From Rhizobium sp. BK313 (GTDB lineage Bacteria; Pseudomonadota; Alphaproteobacteria; Rhizobiales; Rhizobiaceae), in assembly GCF_014193655.1 (NCBI RefSeq), contig NZ_JACHZQ010000001.1:1302001-1366000 (forward strand): DNA of 64,000 nt, in the 5' to 3' direction. Both the position numbers and the translations under genes were made by a program. The notes below the pieces were generated by a model. It was not told the DNA's origin, searched no databases, and saw nothing but the letters and a program-made list of their open reading frames with translations. Shown one piece after another: positions 47,051 through 55,457 of this stretch. How positions within the stretch are numbered: the first letter of the stretch is position 1; every line of letters starts with the position of its first letter.

Positions 47051-48187
47051 TCAGCGTTTATAGGTCGGGGTGATGAAGGGCAGGGTAGAAACGGCGACAG
47101 GCAGGTATTTGCCGCGAACTTCGGCATAGACCGGTGTACCAGGCACGGCGGCGCTGACGGGCACGTAGCCCATGGCGACAGGACCTTCGACGCTCGGCCC
47201 AAAGCCGCCGGAGGTGACTTCGCCGATCTCGTTCTTGCCTTCGGCGTCTGCGTAGAGCTTGGCATGGCTGCGCACCGGCGCCTTGCCTTCCGGCTTCAGG
47301 CCGACGCGGCGGCGGGTTGCGCCACTATCCAGTTCGGAAAGGATGCGGGCGCTGCCCGGAAAACCACCAGCGCGAGCGCCGCCGGTCTTGCGGGCCTTCT
47401 GCATGCCCCATTCAAGCGCCGCTTCTACCGGCGTCGTCGTCTGGTCGATATCGTTGCCGTAGAGACAAAGCCCGGCTTCGAGACGCAGGGAATCGCGGGC
47501 GCCGAGACCGATTGGCTGAACATCGGGGTGTTCGAGCAGCCGCCCGGCAATATCTTCAGCCTTGTCGACCGGTACGGAAATCTCAAAGCCGTCTTCGCCG
47601 CTATAGCCAGAGCGGGAGACAAGACAGGAAACGTCATGCAGGCGACAATGGCGGACATCCATGAACTTCATATGGGCGAGATCCGCCCAGAGCTCGGCGA
47701 GGACGGAGACGGCACGGGGTCCCTGCAGCGCGATCAGCGCGCGATCAAGTAAAGTGATTTCGCAGGTATCACCGATATGATCTTGAAGATGCTTGAGATC
47801 GGCATCCTTACAGGCAGCGTTGACCACGACAAAAAGATAGTCGTCCATGTGGGCGATCATCAGATCGTCGAGGATGCCGCCATTGTCGTCGGTGAAGAAT
47901 CCGTAGCGCTGACGATTTTCGGCGAGCCCGACAATATCGACCGGCACAAGGCTTTCCAGCGCCAACGCCGCATCCTCGTAGGAGCCTGAGCGAGCTCGAA
48001 TTGTCACCTGGCCCATATGTGAAACATCGAAAAGACCAGCAGAAGCACGGGTCCAAAGATGCTCTTTCATGACGCCAGCAGGATATTGCACCGGCATATC
48101 GTAGCCGGCAAAGGGCACCATCTTGGCACCAAGCGACAGATGCAGGGCGTGGAGGGGTGTCTTCTTGAGGGCAGCGGTCTCGTCCAA
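47051..48187 (-). CDS. gcvT: Glycine cleavage system T protein (aminomethyltransferase)
   Basis: A 378-aa T protein transferring the one-carbon unit to tetrahydrofolate: [27 protein letters not shown] at the start, then [10 protein letters not shown] and [15 protein letters not shown]. The chosen start is a TTG at 48187 behind a perfect GGAGG at 7 nt; no in-frame ATG exists before residue 37. It is the first gene of gcvTHP and follows a tandem glycine riboswitch at 48266-48418. Confidence 0.95.
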   Translation of the reverse strand: MDETAALKKTPLHALHLSLGAKMVPFAGYDMPVQYPAGVMKEHLWTRASAGLFDVSHMGQVTIRARSGSYEDAALALESLVPVDIVGLAENRQRYGFFTDDNGGILDDLMIAHMDDYLFVVVNAACKDADLKHLQDHIGDTCEITLLDRALIALQGPRAVSVLAELWADLAHMKFMDVRHCRLHDVSCLVSRSGYSGEDGFEISVPVDKAEDIAGRLLEHPDVQPIGLGARDSLRLEAGLCLYGNDIDQTTTPVEAALEWGMQKARKTGGARAGGFPGSARILSELDSGATRRRVGLKPEGKAPVRSHAKLYADAEGKNEIGEVTSGGFGPSVEGPVAMGYVPVSAAVPGTPVYAEVRGKYLPVAVSTLPFITPTYKR

Positions 48188-48265
48188 ATGACGCCTCCGG
48201 GGTTTGCGCTCAGCCAAAAGCGCAGGGCTCAAAATTTCGGCGCGGTTGCACCTACGATGAGCCCC

Positions 48266-48418
48266 CTCTGTCTATTTGCCTGAGATTGTTATCCCTTCGG
48301 CGAACGCTATCGCGCTTCTCTCCAGAGTTCCGTCTGCCCCTTGCTGGTCCTTTGGCCTGAGAGTTTCCGGGGCGGTTGCTCCTTCGGCACCGGCTTGCGC
48401 CGGATTCTCCCAACAAGG
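48266..48418 (-). promoter_or_regulatory. Tandem glycine riboswitch
   Basis: Two glycine aptamers in series on the minus strand. Aptamer 1 (48418-48339) is closed by CCTTGTTGG/CCAGCAAGG and has GCCGAAGGAGCAA and ACTCTCAGGCCAAAGGAC. Aptamer 2 (48327-48266) is closed by CTCT/AGAG and has CGCCGAAGGG and ATCTCAGGCAAATAGACAGAG. It ends about 78 nt before the TTG start of gcvT. This class turns on gcv expression when glycine is high. Confidence 0.93.
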
Positions 48419-48601
48419 TCGGTTGCCATTATCTGGGAGCGGCCGAAGATGGCAAGGGGCAAATGTCGCCAGCGAACAAATTTTTGTCGTGTCAAATGCT
48501 TGAGGGTTTTCGGATGGGCGCGACCGATGGATGCAGGGACTTTGCAATTGTTCTGCGAGAGGTTATGCCATGAGCCCTATTGAGGAGCCGCGCAGGAGAA
48601 A

Positions 48602-49138
48602 ATGATGAACCGCAAATACGCCGCCGCATTTCTAATTTCGGCGACCACGCTTTCGTTTTCCGCCGCCGCGGCCATGGCGCAGCAGAGCAACGACATGAAC
48701 AGCATGTCGGGCATGCATATGGATGCAGGCAAGGCGCCCGCAGGCTCTGCCGCGGCGAAGCTGGGCGACCTCGACATCAGTGGCGGATATGTCCGCGCCA
48801 TGCTGCCTGGCCAGCCGGTCGGTGGCGGCTACATCACCATCCACAATGGCGGCAGCAGCGACGACAGGTTGACCTCCGTCACATCCTCGGCGGCCGGCAA
48901 GGTCGAGCTGCACGAGATGAAGATGGACGGCGAGATCATGAAGATGCGGGAAGTCAAAGAGGGTATCGCCATTCCCGCCGGCGCCACCGTGACGCTTTCT
49001 CCGAATAGCCTCCACATGATGTTCAAGCAGGTGAAGACGCCGTTCAAGCAAGGCGGTACGGTGCCGGTGATGCTGATGTTCGACAAGGCGGGGATGGTCG
49101 ATGTCACGCTGCCCGTCGTGGCGCCGAACGGAAACTGA
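48602..49138 (+). CDS. Periplasmic copper chaperone, PCu(A)C family
   Basis: A 178-aa exported protein: signal peptide (MNRKYAAAFLISATTLSFSAAAAMAQ), a Met/His-rich linker (NDMNSMSGMHMDAG), then a PCu(A)C domain with VELHEMKMDGEIMKMREV and SLHMMF providing the H-Mx10M-x-H-x-M copper ligands. It carries Cu(I) in the periplasm for cytochrome oxidase assembly. Two adjacent ATGs (48602, 48605) follow AGGAG; the second has better spacing. No Sco gene is adjacent. Confidence 0.9.
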   Translation: MMNRKYAAAFLISATTLSFSAAAAMAQQSNDMNSMSGMHMDAGKAPAGSAAAKLGDLDISGGYVRAMLPGQPVGGGYITIHNGGSSDDRLTSVTSSAAGKVELHEMKMDGEIMKMREVKEGIAIPAGATVTLSPNSLHMMFKQVKTPFKQGGTVPVMLMFDKAGMVDVTLPVVAPNGN

Positions 49139-49191
49139 GGTTTGGAAGGCCACTGAGACGCACCGTCTGTTACAAAATTCCAACCCATAGA

Positions 49192-49229
49192 CAATTCCGG
49201 TTTCCACTTTTCGTCGAAATGCTCTAAAG
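49192..49229. repeat. Degenerate rhizobial intergenic repeat
   Basis: The stretch beginning CAATTCCGG and ending near AAATGCTCT resembles one half of a common rhizobial intergenic palindrome (AGAGCATTTC.../...CCGGAATTG on the opposite strand), but the pairing is degraded. It lies in the 219-bp gap before the pseudouridine synthase gene. Confidence 0.35.
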
Positions 49230-49357
49230 CCACGTCAAAAGGCCGGGATGACCCAGCCCTGGGGCCAGATTGCTCCAGTCCTTTGATTTGGCATGATCTT
49301 GTCAGAAGGCTGTTTCGCACTTTTCGGGATCATGTCGCGGCGCTTGAAAGAAGAAGA

Positions 49358-50356
49358 ATGGCCGGGATTGAGCATATAGAGGTCGAGCCTGATGAGGCCG
49401 GCATGCGCCTCGACCGTTGGTTCAAGGTGCATTTCCCGGGACTTGGCTTTGGACAATTGCAGAAGCTGATGCGGTCCGGTCAAGTGCGTGTCGACGGCGG
49501 GCGCGTGAAGACCGACGCACGCGTGCAGCCGGGGCAGATGGTGCGCGTACCGCCACTGGATGTCGACGCCAAGGGGCCAAAGAGCGGCCCGATCGCTGGC
49601 AAGGAATTGAAACACTCCGGCGACGCCGAGCTTCTGTCGCGCATGCTGCTGCATGAGGACGACAAGGTCTTCGTCCTGAACAAGCCAGCCGGCCTTGCGG
49701 TCCAGGGCGGCTCCGGGCTCAACCGCCATATCGATCAGATGCTGGAAGCCTGGACAAACCAGAAGGGCGAGAAACCACGGCTGGTGCATCGCCTTGATCG
49801 CGATACGTCGGGCGTACTCGTCGTCGCACGCACACGCGGCGCCGCACAGAAATTGACGGCCGCATTTCGCGAACGCGACACCAAGAAGACCTATTGGTCG
49901 CTGGTCAAGGGCGTGCCGCGCAAGCATGAAGACAAGATCTCGACCTGGCTGGTCAAGGAAGCAACCGCCGACGGCGACCGGATGCGTATCGCCAAGCATG
50001 GCGAGGAAGGCGCAGATCACGCTATCACCTACTATCGCGTGCTCGAAACCGCCGCGCAGAGCCTCGCCTGGCTGGAGATGGAACCCTATACCGGCCGGAC
50101 GCATCAGCTACGTGTTCATGCGCTGCACATGGGGCACCCGATCATCGGCGATCCCAAATATTTCGATGACGATCCGAATTGGGATTTTCCGGGCGGCGTC
50201 CAGAAGCGGCTGCATCTGCATGCCCGCCACATTGACATTCCGCATCCAAGCGGCGGCCGGCTGCGGATCACCGCGCCACTGCCGCCACATATGGTACAGA
50301 CCTGGAATCTCCTTGGCCTGGATATGGAGTCTGCAGGGGAGCCAGACGACGAATGA
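49358..50356 (+). CDS. Ribosomal large subunit pseudouridine synthase, RluC/RluD family
   Basis: A 332-aa RNA-modifying enzyme. An S4 domain occupies about residues 10-68 (GMRLDRWFKVHFP), and the catalytic domain has the aspartate Asp147 in VHRLDRDTSG, followed by KTYWSLVKG and EPYTGRTHQLRVH. It converts uridine to pseudouridine in 23S rRNA; the exact site is not determined. ATG 49358 is the first with family-like sequence. It overlaps the HAD gene by ATGA. Confidence 0.93.
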   Translation: MAGIEHIEVEPDEAGMRLDRWFKVHFPGLGFGQLQKLMRSGQVRVDGGRVKTDARVQPGQMVRVPPLDVDAKGPKSGPIAGKELKHSGDAELLSRMLLHEDDKVFVLNKPAGLAVQGGSGLNRHIDQMLEAWTNQKGEKPRLVHRLDRDTSGVLVVARTRGAAQKLTAAFRERDTKKTYWSLVKGVPRKHEDKISTWLVKEATADGDRMRIAKHGEEGADHAITYYRVLETAAQSLAWLEMEPYTGRTHQLRVHALHMGHPIIGDPKYFDDDPNWDFPGGVQKRLHLHARHIDIPHPSGGRLRITAPLPPHMVQTWNLLGLDMESAGEPDDE

Positions 50357-51006
50357 AGCTGGTTCTTTTTGATTGCGACGGGACGCTCGTTGATAGTGTG
50401 CGGCTGATCCACGAGGTCATGGCGCGCACCTTTGTCGATTTCGGTTACAAGCGCCCTGATGTCGCCTCCACCAAGTCGATCATTGGCCTGACGCTGGACA
50501 TCGCGATTGCCCGTATGCAAGGCAAGCCGCATATCGATGACGAGGCCATCGCGATGACGGCGCACTATAAGTCGATCTTCCCCGGTGTGCGCGACGAGGG
50601 GGATATGCAGACGCCGCTTTTCGACGGCATCAAAGCGCTGATCGAGACGCTGGCCGCCCGCGATGAATTGCTGATCGGCGCAGTTACCGGGAAGTCCCGC
50701 CGCGGCTTGACGCATATTCTTGAAGTAAATGGCTTTGCGCCCTATTTCGTCGTCTCACGCACCGCTGACGATTGCCCCTCCAAGCCGCATCCCGCCATGG
50801 TGACGGAATGCTGCAGCGAGACCGGCACCGATCCGCATGATACGATCGTTATCGGCGATGCCGTCTACGATATGCAGATGGCGAAGGCGGCCGGGGCGAC
50901 CGCGATCGGTGTTGCCTGGGGCTACGCTTCCGTGGAAGAACTGTTGGCCGCCGGAGCCGACACGATCGCCCATCACCCGAATGACCTGTTGAGCTATATC
51001 CTCTGA
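50353..51006 (+). CDS. HAD family hydrolase, Gph-like
   Basis: A 217-aa HAD phosphatase with motif I LFDCDGTLVDS, motif II in GAVTGKS, and motif III/IV in KPHP...VIGDAVYDM. The length and cap suit phosphoglycolate phosphatase-like enzymes, but the substrate is not assured. It overlaps the pseudouridine synthase stop (ATGA) and precedes the ATP12 gene by 9 bp. Confidence 0.9.
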   Translation: MKLVLFDCDGTLVDSVRLIHEVMARTFVDFGYKRPDVASTKSIIGLTLDIAIARMQGKPHIDDEAIAMTAHYKSIFPGVRDEGDMQTPLFDGIKALIETLAARDELLIGAVTGKSRRGLTHILEVNGFAPYFVVSRTADDCPSKPHPAMVTECCSETGTDPHDTIVIGDAVYDMQMAKAAGATAIGVAWGYASVEELLAAGADTIAHHPNDLLSYIL

Positions 51007-51015
51007 GGTGACGCC

Positions 51016-51801
51016 ATGCGCGACCTGTTGAACGACCTTTCCGAAGGCTTGAGCCATCCCGATCCCATCCGCCGGGCGCAAATCCAGATGAAGAAGCCGC
51101 TGCCGAAGCGCTTCTACCAGGATGTGAGCATCCGCGAGAGCGAAGACGGCCATGTGATCGAGCTGGACGGCAAAGCGGTAAAGACGCCCGCGCGCCGATC
51201 GCTCGCCGTGCCGACCGAGGCGCTGGCGAAGCTGGTGGCAGCCGAGTGGGCGCGACAGGCCGAGGTCATCGACCCGGGTACCATGCCGGTGACGCGGTTG
51301 GTCAACACGGCGCTCGACGGCGTGGCGATTGATAGCCAGGCGGTATTCGAGGACATCCTGCGGTTTTCCTCCAGCGATCTGCTTTGCTATCGCGCCGAGG
51401 GGCCGGAGCGCCTGGTGGAGCGGCAATCGGACCAGTGGAACCCGCTGATCGACTGGGCCGCTCACGAACTCGGCGCTCGCTTCATCCTCGCCGAGGGCGT
51501 CATGCATCAGGAACAGCCGCGCGAAGCGATCGCTGCCTTTGCCGTGACCTTGCGCAAATACGACACGCCGCTGGAACTCGCCAGCCTGCACACAATCACG
51601 ACCCTGACGGGTTCGGCAATCCTGGCGCTCGCCTTCGCCGAGGGCCGGCTGCCGCTCGACGAGGTCTGGTCGCTCGCCCATCTCGATGAGGATTGGACGA
51701 TCGAACGTTGGGGCCGCGACGAGGAGGCCGAACAACGCCGCGCCCAACGCTTCGAAGAGTTTCGGGCCGCCACCGATGTTTTTTCGGCGCTTCGCAGTTG
51801 A
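51016..51801 (+). CDS. ATP12 family F1-ATPase assembly chaperone
   Basis: A 261-aa member of the ATP12 family: PLPKRFYQDVSIRESEDGHVIELDGKAVKTPARR, then NPLIDWAAHELGARF and LEWSLAHLDEDW-like VWSLAHLDEDWTIERWG. In mitochondria ATP12 chaperones the F1 alpha subunit; alphaproteobacteria carry the ancestral form. It is the third gene of the rluC-HAD-ATP12 set. Confidence 0.92.
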   Translation: MRDLLNDLSEGLSHPDPIRRAQIQMKKPLPKRFYQDVSIRESEDGHVIELDGKAVKTPARRSLAVPTEALAKLVAAEWARQAEVIDPGTMPVTRLVNTALDGVAIDSQAVFEDILRFSSSDLLCYRAEGPERLVERQSDQWNPLIDWAAHELGARFILAEGVMHQEQPREAIAAFAVTLRKYDTPLELASLHTITTLTGSAILALAFAEGRLPLDEVWSLAHLDEDWTIERWGRDEEAEQRRAQRFEEFRAATDVFSALRS

Positions 51802-51870
51802 ATGTTGTTGATTTGCAGTCCGTTATGTCGAAGTCTGTATCTCAAGGGCTGGGAATTCGGGACGCGAATC

Positions 51871-52347
51871 ATGATGTTGTTGAGGTCGGGTGCGGTATCG
51901 GCGCTCGCAGGATGTTTGGCGCTGGCTGCATGTTCGAGCTGGTCGCTCACGCCGCCGCCTTCACCTCCGGCCTATGACGTGCGCAGCGCCACTGTCGTCG
52001 CCGATCAGTCGGTGCCGCCTGTTTCGCCGGCGCTGCTTTCCGCCATCAACGAGCGCGTGAACGCCGCCATCGCCGTGACGACCCGCGATACACCTTTGCC
52101 GAAGGTCGCGCTCACCATCCGCCTGACCGACGTTCGCAAGGGCGGGAGTTTCAACCATGACCGCAATACGGCGAAGATCAATGTCGACGCCGCTTCGCTC
52201 GATACTGGCGCCGTGGTTGCCATTGCCTCCTTCGACACGGCAAACTTCACTCCGAATCCAACCGCGGCTGACGATTTGATGGCTGAGGATATTGCCGCAC
52301 GCATCCGCTCCATCTTCGCGCTGAAGACACCGCCGCTGGTGAATTGA
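51871..52347 (+). CDS. Hypothetical lipoprotein
   Basis: A 158-aa protein with a lipoprotein signal (MMLLRSGAVSALAGCLALAAC) and lipobox LAAC, a proline-rich stretch after the cysteine (LTPPPSPPAYDV), then a compact domain with no motif I recognise. It should be anchored in the periplasm. ATG 51871 has GGGAC before it; the frame opens earlier at 51802 but would hide the signal. It is 69 bp after the ATP12 gene and 62 bp before pccB. Confidence 0.75.
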   Translation: MMLLRSGAVSALAGCLALAACSSWSLTPPPSPPAYDVRSATVVADQSVPPVSPALLSAINERVNAAIAVTTRDTPLPKVALTIRLTDVRKGGSFNHDRNTAKINVDAASLDTGAVVAIASFDTANFTPNPTAADDLMAEDIAARIRSIFALKTPPLVN

Positions 52348-52409
52348 GCTGGCGGCTTCAAAGTGCTGCTGTGCCATGCTAAGCCGGATAAGCGGAGAAG
52401 AGGTCCCTC

Positions 52410-53942
52410 ATGAAAGAGATCCTGCAGGAATTGGAACGTCGCCGGGAAATCGCGAGATCCGGAGGCGGCAAGGCGCGTATCGATGCGCAGCATGCACGCG
52501 GCAAGCTGACGGCGCGCGAGCGCATCGAAATCTTCCTCGACGAAGGCTCCTTCGAGGAGTTCGACATGTTTGTCGAGCATCGCTCGATTGATTTCGGCAT
52601 GGACAAGAGCAAGATCGCGGGTGACGGCGTGGTCACCGGCTGGGGTACCGTCAATGGTCGTACGGTCTTCCTGTTCGCCAAGGATTTCACGGTTTTCGGC
52701 GGCTCGCTTTCGGAAGCGCATGCCGAGAAGATCATGAAGGTCCAGGATATGGCGCTGAAAAACCGCGCGCCGATCATCGGGATCTATGATGCCGGCGGTG
52801 CGCGCATTCAGGAGGGCGTGGCGGCGCTCGGCGGTTATGCCGAGGTGTTTCAGCGCAACGTGCTCTCCTCCGGCGTCATACCGCAGATCTCGATCATCAT
52901 GGGCCCCTGCGCCGGCGGCGACGTCTATTCGCCGGCTATGACCGATTTCATTTTCATGGTGCGCGACACCTCCTATATGTTCGTCACCGGCCCGGACGTG
53001 GTGAAGACCGTCACCAACGAAACAGTGACATCAGAGCAGCTTGGCGGCGCCTCGGTGCATACAACGAAATCCTCGATCGCCGACGCCGCCTACGACAGCG
53101 ACATCGACACGTTGCTGCAGGTTCGCCGGCTCATCGATTTTCTGCCGCAGTCGAATACCGCGGCGCTTCCGGAGATCGAATGCTATCAATCGGTCACCGA
53201 TCCGGATAGCTCGCTCGACACGCTGATCCCGGCCAATGCCAACAAGCCCTATGACATCAAGGAGTTGATCTTGAAGGTGGCGGACGAGGGCGATTTCTTC
53301 GAAATCCAGGCAAGCTTCGCCAAGAACATCGTTTGTGGCTTCGGCCGCATCGAAGGCGCGACGGTCGGCTTCGTCGCCAATCAGCCGATGGTGTTGGCGG
53401 GCGTGCTCGACAGCGACGCCTCGCGCAAGGCGGCACGTTTCGTGCGCTTCTGCGATTGCTTCAGTATCCCGATCGTCACTTTTGTCGACGTACCCGGCTT
53501 TCTGCCGGGAACCGCGCAGGAATATGGTGGGCTGATCAAACACGGCGCCAAGCTGCTCTTCGCCTATGCTGAAGCCACGGTGCCGAAACTCACCGTCATT
53601 ACCCGCAAGGCCTTCGGCGGCGCTTATGACGTCATGGCGTCGAAGCATCTGCGCGGTGACCTCAACTATGCCTGGCCGACGGCGCAGATCGCCGTCATGG
53701 GTGCCAAGGGCGCGGTCGAGATCATCTTCCGCAAGGATATCGCCGATCCCGACAAGATCGCGGCGCATACAAAGATGTATGAGGACCGCTTTCTGTCACC
53801 CTTCGTTGCCGCCGAGCGCGGCTATATCGACGAAGTGATCATGCCGCACTCCACCCGGCGGCGGCTGGCACAGGGGCTCAGAATGCTGCGCAACAAGGAT
53901 CTGACCAATCCCTGGAAGAAACATGACAATATTCCGCTATAA
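52410..53942 (+). CDS. pccB: Propionyl-CoA carboxylase, carboxyltransferase (beta) subunit
   Basis: A 510-aa carboxyltransferase: [37 protein letters not shown], the acyl-CoA/carboxybiotin-binding [17 protein letters not shown] and [14 protein letters not shown]. It carboxylates propionyl-CoA to methylmalonyl-CoA with the biotinylated alpha subunit PccA, which lies at 58.8-60.8 kb on the other strand, a split arrangement. The neighbouring methylmalonyl-CoA mutase is not in the window. Confidence 0.95.
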   Translation: MKEILQELERRREIARSGGGKARIDAQHARGKLTARERIEIFLDEGSFEEFDMFVEHRSIDFGMDKSKIAGDGVVTGWGTVNGRTVFLFAKDFTVFGGSLSEAHAEKIMKVQDMALKNRAPIIGIYDAGGARIQEGVAALGGYAEVFQRNVLSSGVIPQISIIMGPCAGGDVYSPAMTDFIFMVRDTSYMFVTGPDVVKTVTNETVTSEQLGGASVHTTKSSIADAAYDSDIDTLLQVRRLIDFLPQSNTAALPEIECYQSVTDPDSSLDTLIPANANKPYDIKELILKVADEGDFFEIQASFAKNIVCGFGRIEGATVGFVANQPMVLAGVLDSDASRKAARFVRFCDCFSIPIVTFVDVPGFLPGTAQEYGGLIKHGAKLLFAYAEATVPKLTVITRKAFGGAYDVMASKHLRGDLNYAWPTAQIAVMGAKGAVEIIFRKDIADPDKIAAHTKMYEDRFLSPFVAAERGYIDEVIMPHSTRRRLAQGLRMLRNKDLTNPWKKHDNIPL

Positions 53943-54063
53943 GCATGTGACAACAAGTCACGGATTTTACACGGAAAATTGATTGGGTGTCAGAAGCCGT
54001 GTCTTCACCTTCGCACCCCCACAAACTAATGCTGACTCCAGGAACCTAAAACTGGAGTAGAAA

Positions 54064-54456
54064 ATGGCACTTTCCGATCGCCTGAATCAATATCAGCCTT
54101 ATGCCTTGACTGCGCTGCGCATCATGACCGGCCTGCAGTATATCGAGCATGGTACACAGAAGCTTTTCGGCTTCCCGGCCGGCGGTCACGCCGACGGCCC
54201 GCTGCCGACACTGTTTTTGATTCAAGGTATTCTGGAAGCCTTTGGCGGACTGGCAATTTTCCTCGGCCTGTTCACCCGCCCCGTCGCATTCATTCTGTGC
54301 GGCAACATGGCGGTCGCGTATTTCATGGCGCATCTGCCGAAGAACTTCTTCCCCGTCAACAATGGTGGCGACGCAGCCATCCTGTTCTGCTTCGTCTTCT
54401 TGTTCTTGGTCTTCGCGGGCCCGGGCCTTCTGGCCATCGACAACCGCAGGAAATAA
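54064..54456 (+). CDS. DoxX family membrane protein (first of tandem pair)
   Basis: A 130-aa inner-membrane protein with four helices and the DoxX signatures LRIMTGLQYIEHGTQKLFGFP and GLFTRPVAFIL. DoxX proteins take part in membrane-associated redox and thiol stress responses in some bacteria; here the role is unknown. ATG 54064 follows GGAGTAG. A 15-bp stem-loop follows at 54466-54499. Its paralogue lies directly downstream. Confidence 0.88.
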   Translation: MALSDRLNQYQPYALTALRIMTGLQYIEHGTQKLFGFPAGGHADGPLPTLFLIQGILEAFGGLAIFLGLFTRPVAFILCGNMAVAYFMAHLPKNFFPVNNGGDAAILFCFVFLFLVFAGPGLLAIDNRRK

Positions 54457-54465
54457 TATGCAATC

Positions 54466-54499
54466 TCGCCGGGCTTGGATTGATATCCGAGCCCGGCGA
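54466..54499 (+). terminator. Strong stem-loop between the two DoxX genes
   Basis: TCGCCGGGCTTGGAT (54466-54480) and ATCCGAGCCCGGCGA (54485-54499) pair over 15 bp with one G-T wobble and a TGAT loop. It sits 10 bp after the first DoxX stop and is followed by ATAATTT. Confidence 0.65.
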
Positions 54500-54597
54500 A
54501 TAATTTCGCCTTTCGCGTGTTGACTCCGGTGTCAGCGGAAAGCGACCATATTCCCTCAGAGGTACTGGCCGCCTTCTCAGTTCAAACGGAGATTTTC

Positions 54598-54987
54598 ATG
54601 CCGGCTTTCGAACAGCGTTTATCGGAATATCAACCTGCCGCCCTGACGGTACTCCGGATCGTCACGGCACTCCTGTTTATAGAACACGGTACGCAGAAGC
54701 TGTTCGGCTTCCCGCCCGTCTCCTACGAGATCACGACGCTGTTTTTCATTGCCGCGATCATCGAGCTTATCGGCGGAATTCTGGTCCTGCTTGGGCTGTT
54801 CACGCGACCGGCGGCGTTAATCCTCAGCGGCGAAATGGCGTTCGCCTATTTCCTGGTGCACGCACCGATCAGCTTCTTCCCAGCCAACAACGAGGGTGAT
54901 GGAGCGATCTTGTTCTGCTTCATCTTCCTCTTCCTGGTCTTTGCCGGACCGGGCCGCTGGGCACTGGACAATCGCAAGCGCGGCTGA
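54598..54987 (+). CDS. DoxX family membrane protein (second of tandem pair)
   Basis: A 129-aa paralogue of the preceding gene, sharing IEHGTQKLFGFP, GLFTRPAALIL and ILFCFIFLFLVFAGPG. The central loop differs. Tandem duplication with divergence is the simplest reading. ATG 54598 follows GGAG at 7 nt. The intervening stem-loop suggests separate or attenuated expression. Confidence 0.88.
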   Translation: MPAFEQRLSEYQPAALTVLRIVTALLFIEHGTQKLFGFPPVSYEITTLFFIAAIIELIGGILVLLGLFTRPAALILSGEMAFAYFLVHAPISFFPANNEGDGAILFCFIFLFLVFAGPGRWALDNRKRG

Positions 54988-54990
54988 CAT

Positions 54991-55305
54991 TCAGGCAACT
55001 AGCTTGAGCCCGGCAATTCCTGCGACGATCAGGCCGATACAGAACAAGCGAACGAGGGTGGCGGGGTCGCCGAGTAGCCAGATGCCTAGGAAAACGGTGC
55101 CCACCGTGCCGATACCGGTCCAGACGGCATAAGCCGTGCCCATCGGCAAGGTCTTCACCGCCAAGCCGAGCAGCACGACACTGACCACCATAGAGATGAC
55201 AGTGAGAACTGTGGGGATCGGTCGAGTAAAGCCATCGGTATATTTCAGGCCGACGGCCCAACCGATTTCAAATAGACCCGCGAGGAAAAGCAGGAACCAA
55301 GCCAT
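54991..55305 (-). CDS. gdx: Small multidrug resistance (SMR) transporter, Gdx/SugE-type guanidinium exporter
   Basis: A 104-aa four-helix SMR protein. The first helix has the essential glutamate in LFEIGWAVGLKYTDGF, and helix 3 has MGTAYAVWTGIGTVG, both typical of the Gdx (SugE) subtype that exports guanidinium in exchange for protons. ATG 55305 follows GGAG at 6 nt. A guanidine-II riboswitch lies directly upstream (55325-55387), which fits the assignment. It converges with the second DoxX gene (3 bp between stops). Confidence 0.9.
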   Translation of the reverse strand: MAWFLLFLAGLFEIGWAVGLKYTDGFTRPIPTVLTVISMVVSVVLLGLAVKTLPMGTAYAVWTGIGTVGTVFLGIWLLGDPATLVRLFCIGLIVAGIAGLKLVA

Positions 55306-55324
55306 TTTACGCTCCATCTTAAGA

Positions 55325-55387
55325 GCGAGGCCGTCCCCGCGGTGTCTTACGGTCGGCATTCAATACCGGCCGCCGCAGTCGTCTGCG
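55325..55387 (-). promoter_or_regulatory. Guanidine-II (mini-ykkC) riboswitch
   Basis: Two hairpins with ACGR loops on the minus strand. P1 (55387-55374): CGCAG-ACGA-CTGCG. P2 (55340-55325): GCGGGG-ACGG-CCTCGC with one G-U wobble. They are 33 nt apart, and P2 ends 9 nt before the GGAG of the Gdx gene. Two ACGR-capped hairpins before an SMR gene define this class; guanidine binding frees the ribosome-binding site. Confidence 0.88.
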
Positions 55388-55457
55388 CGGGAAAACATAT
55401 GCCTCAGCTAAACTCTCTTTTCAAGCTGGGGACTGCATAGCTGCTATGCCGCCCGTT

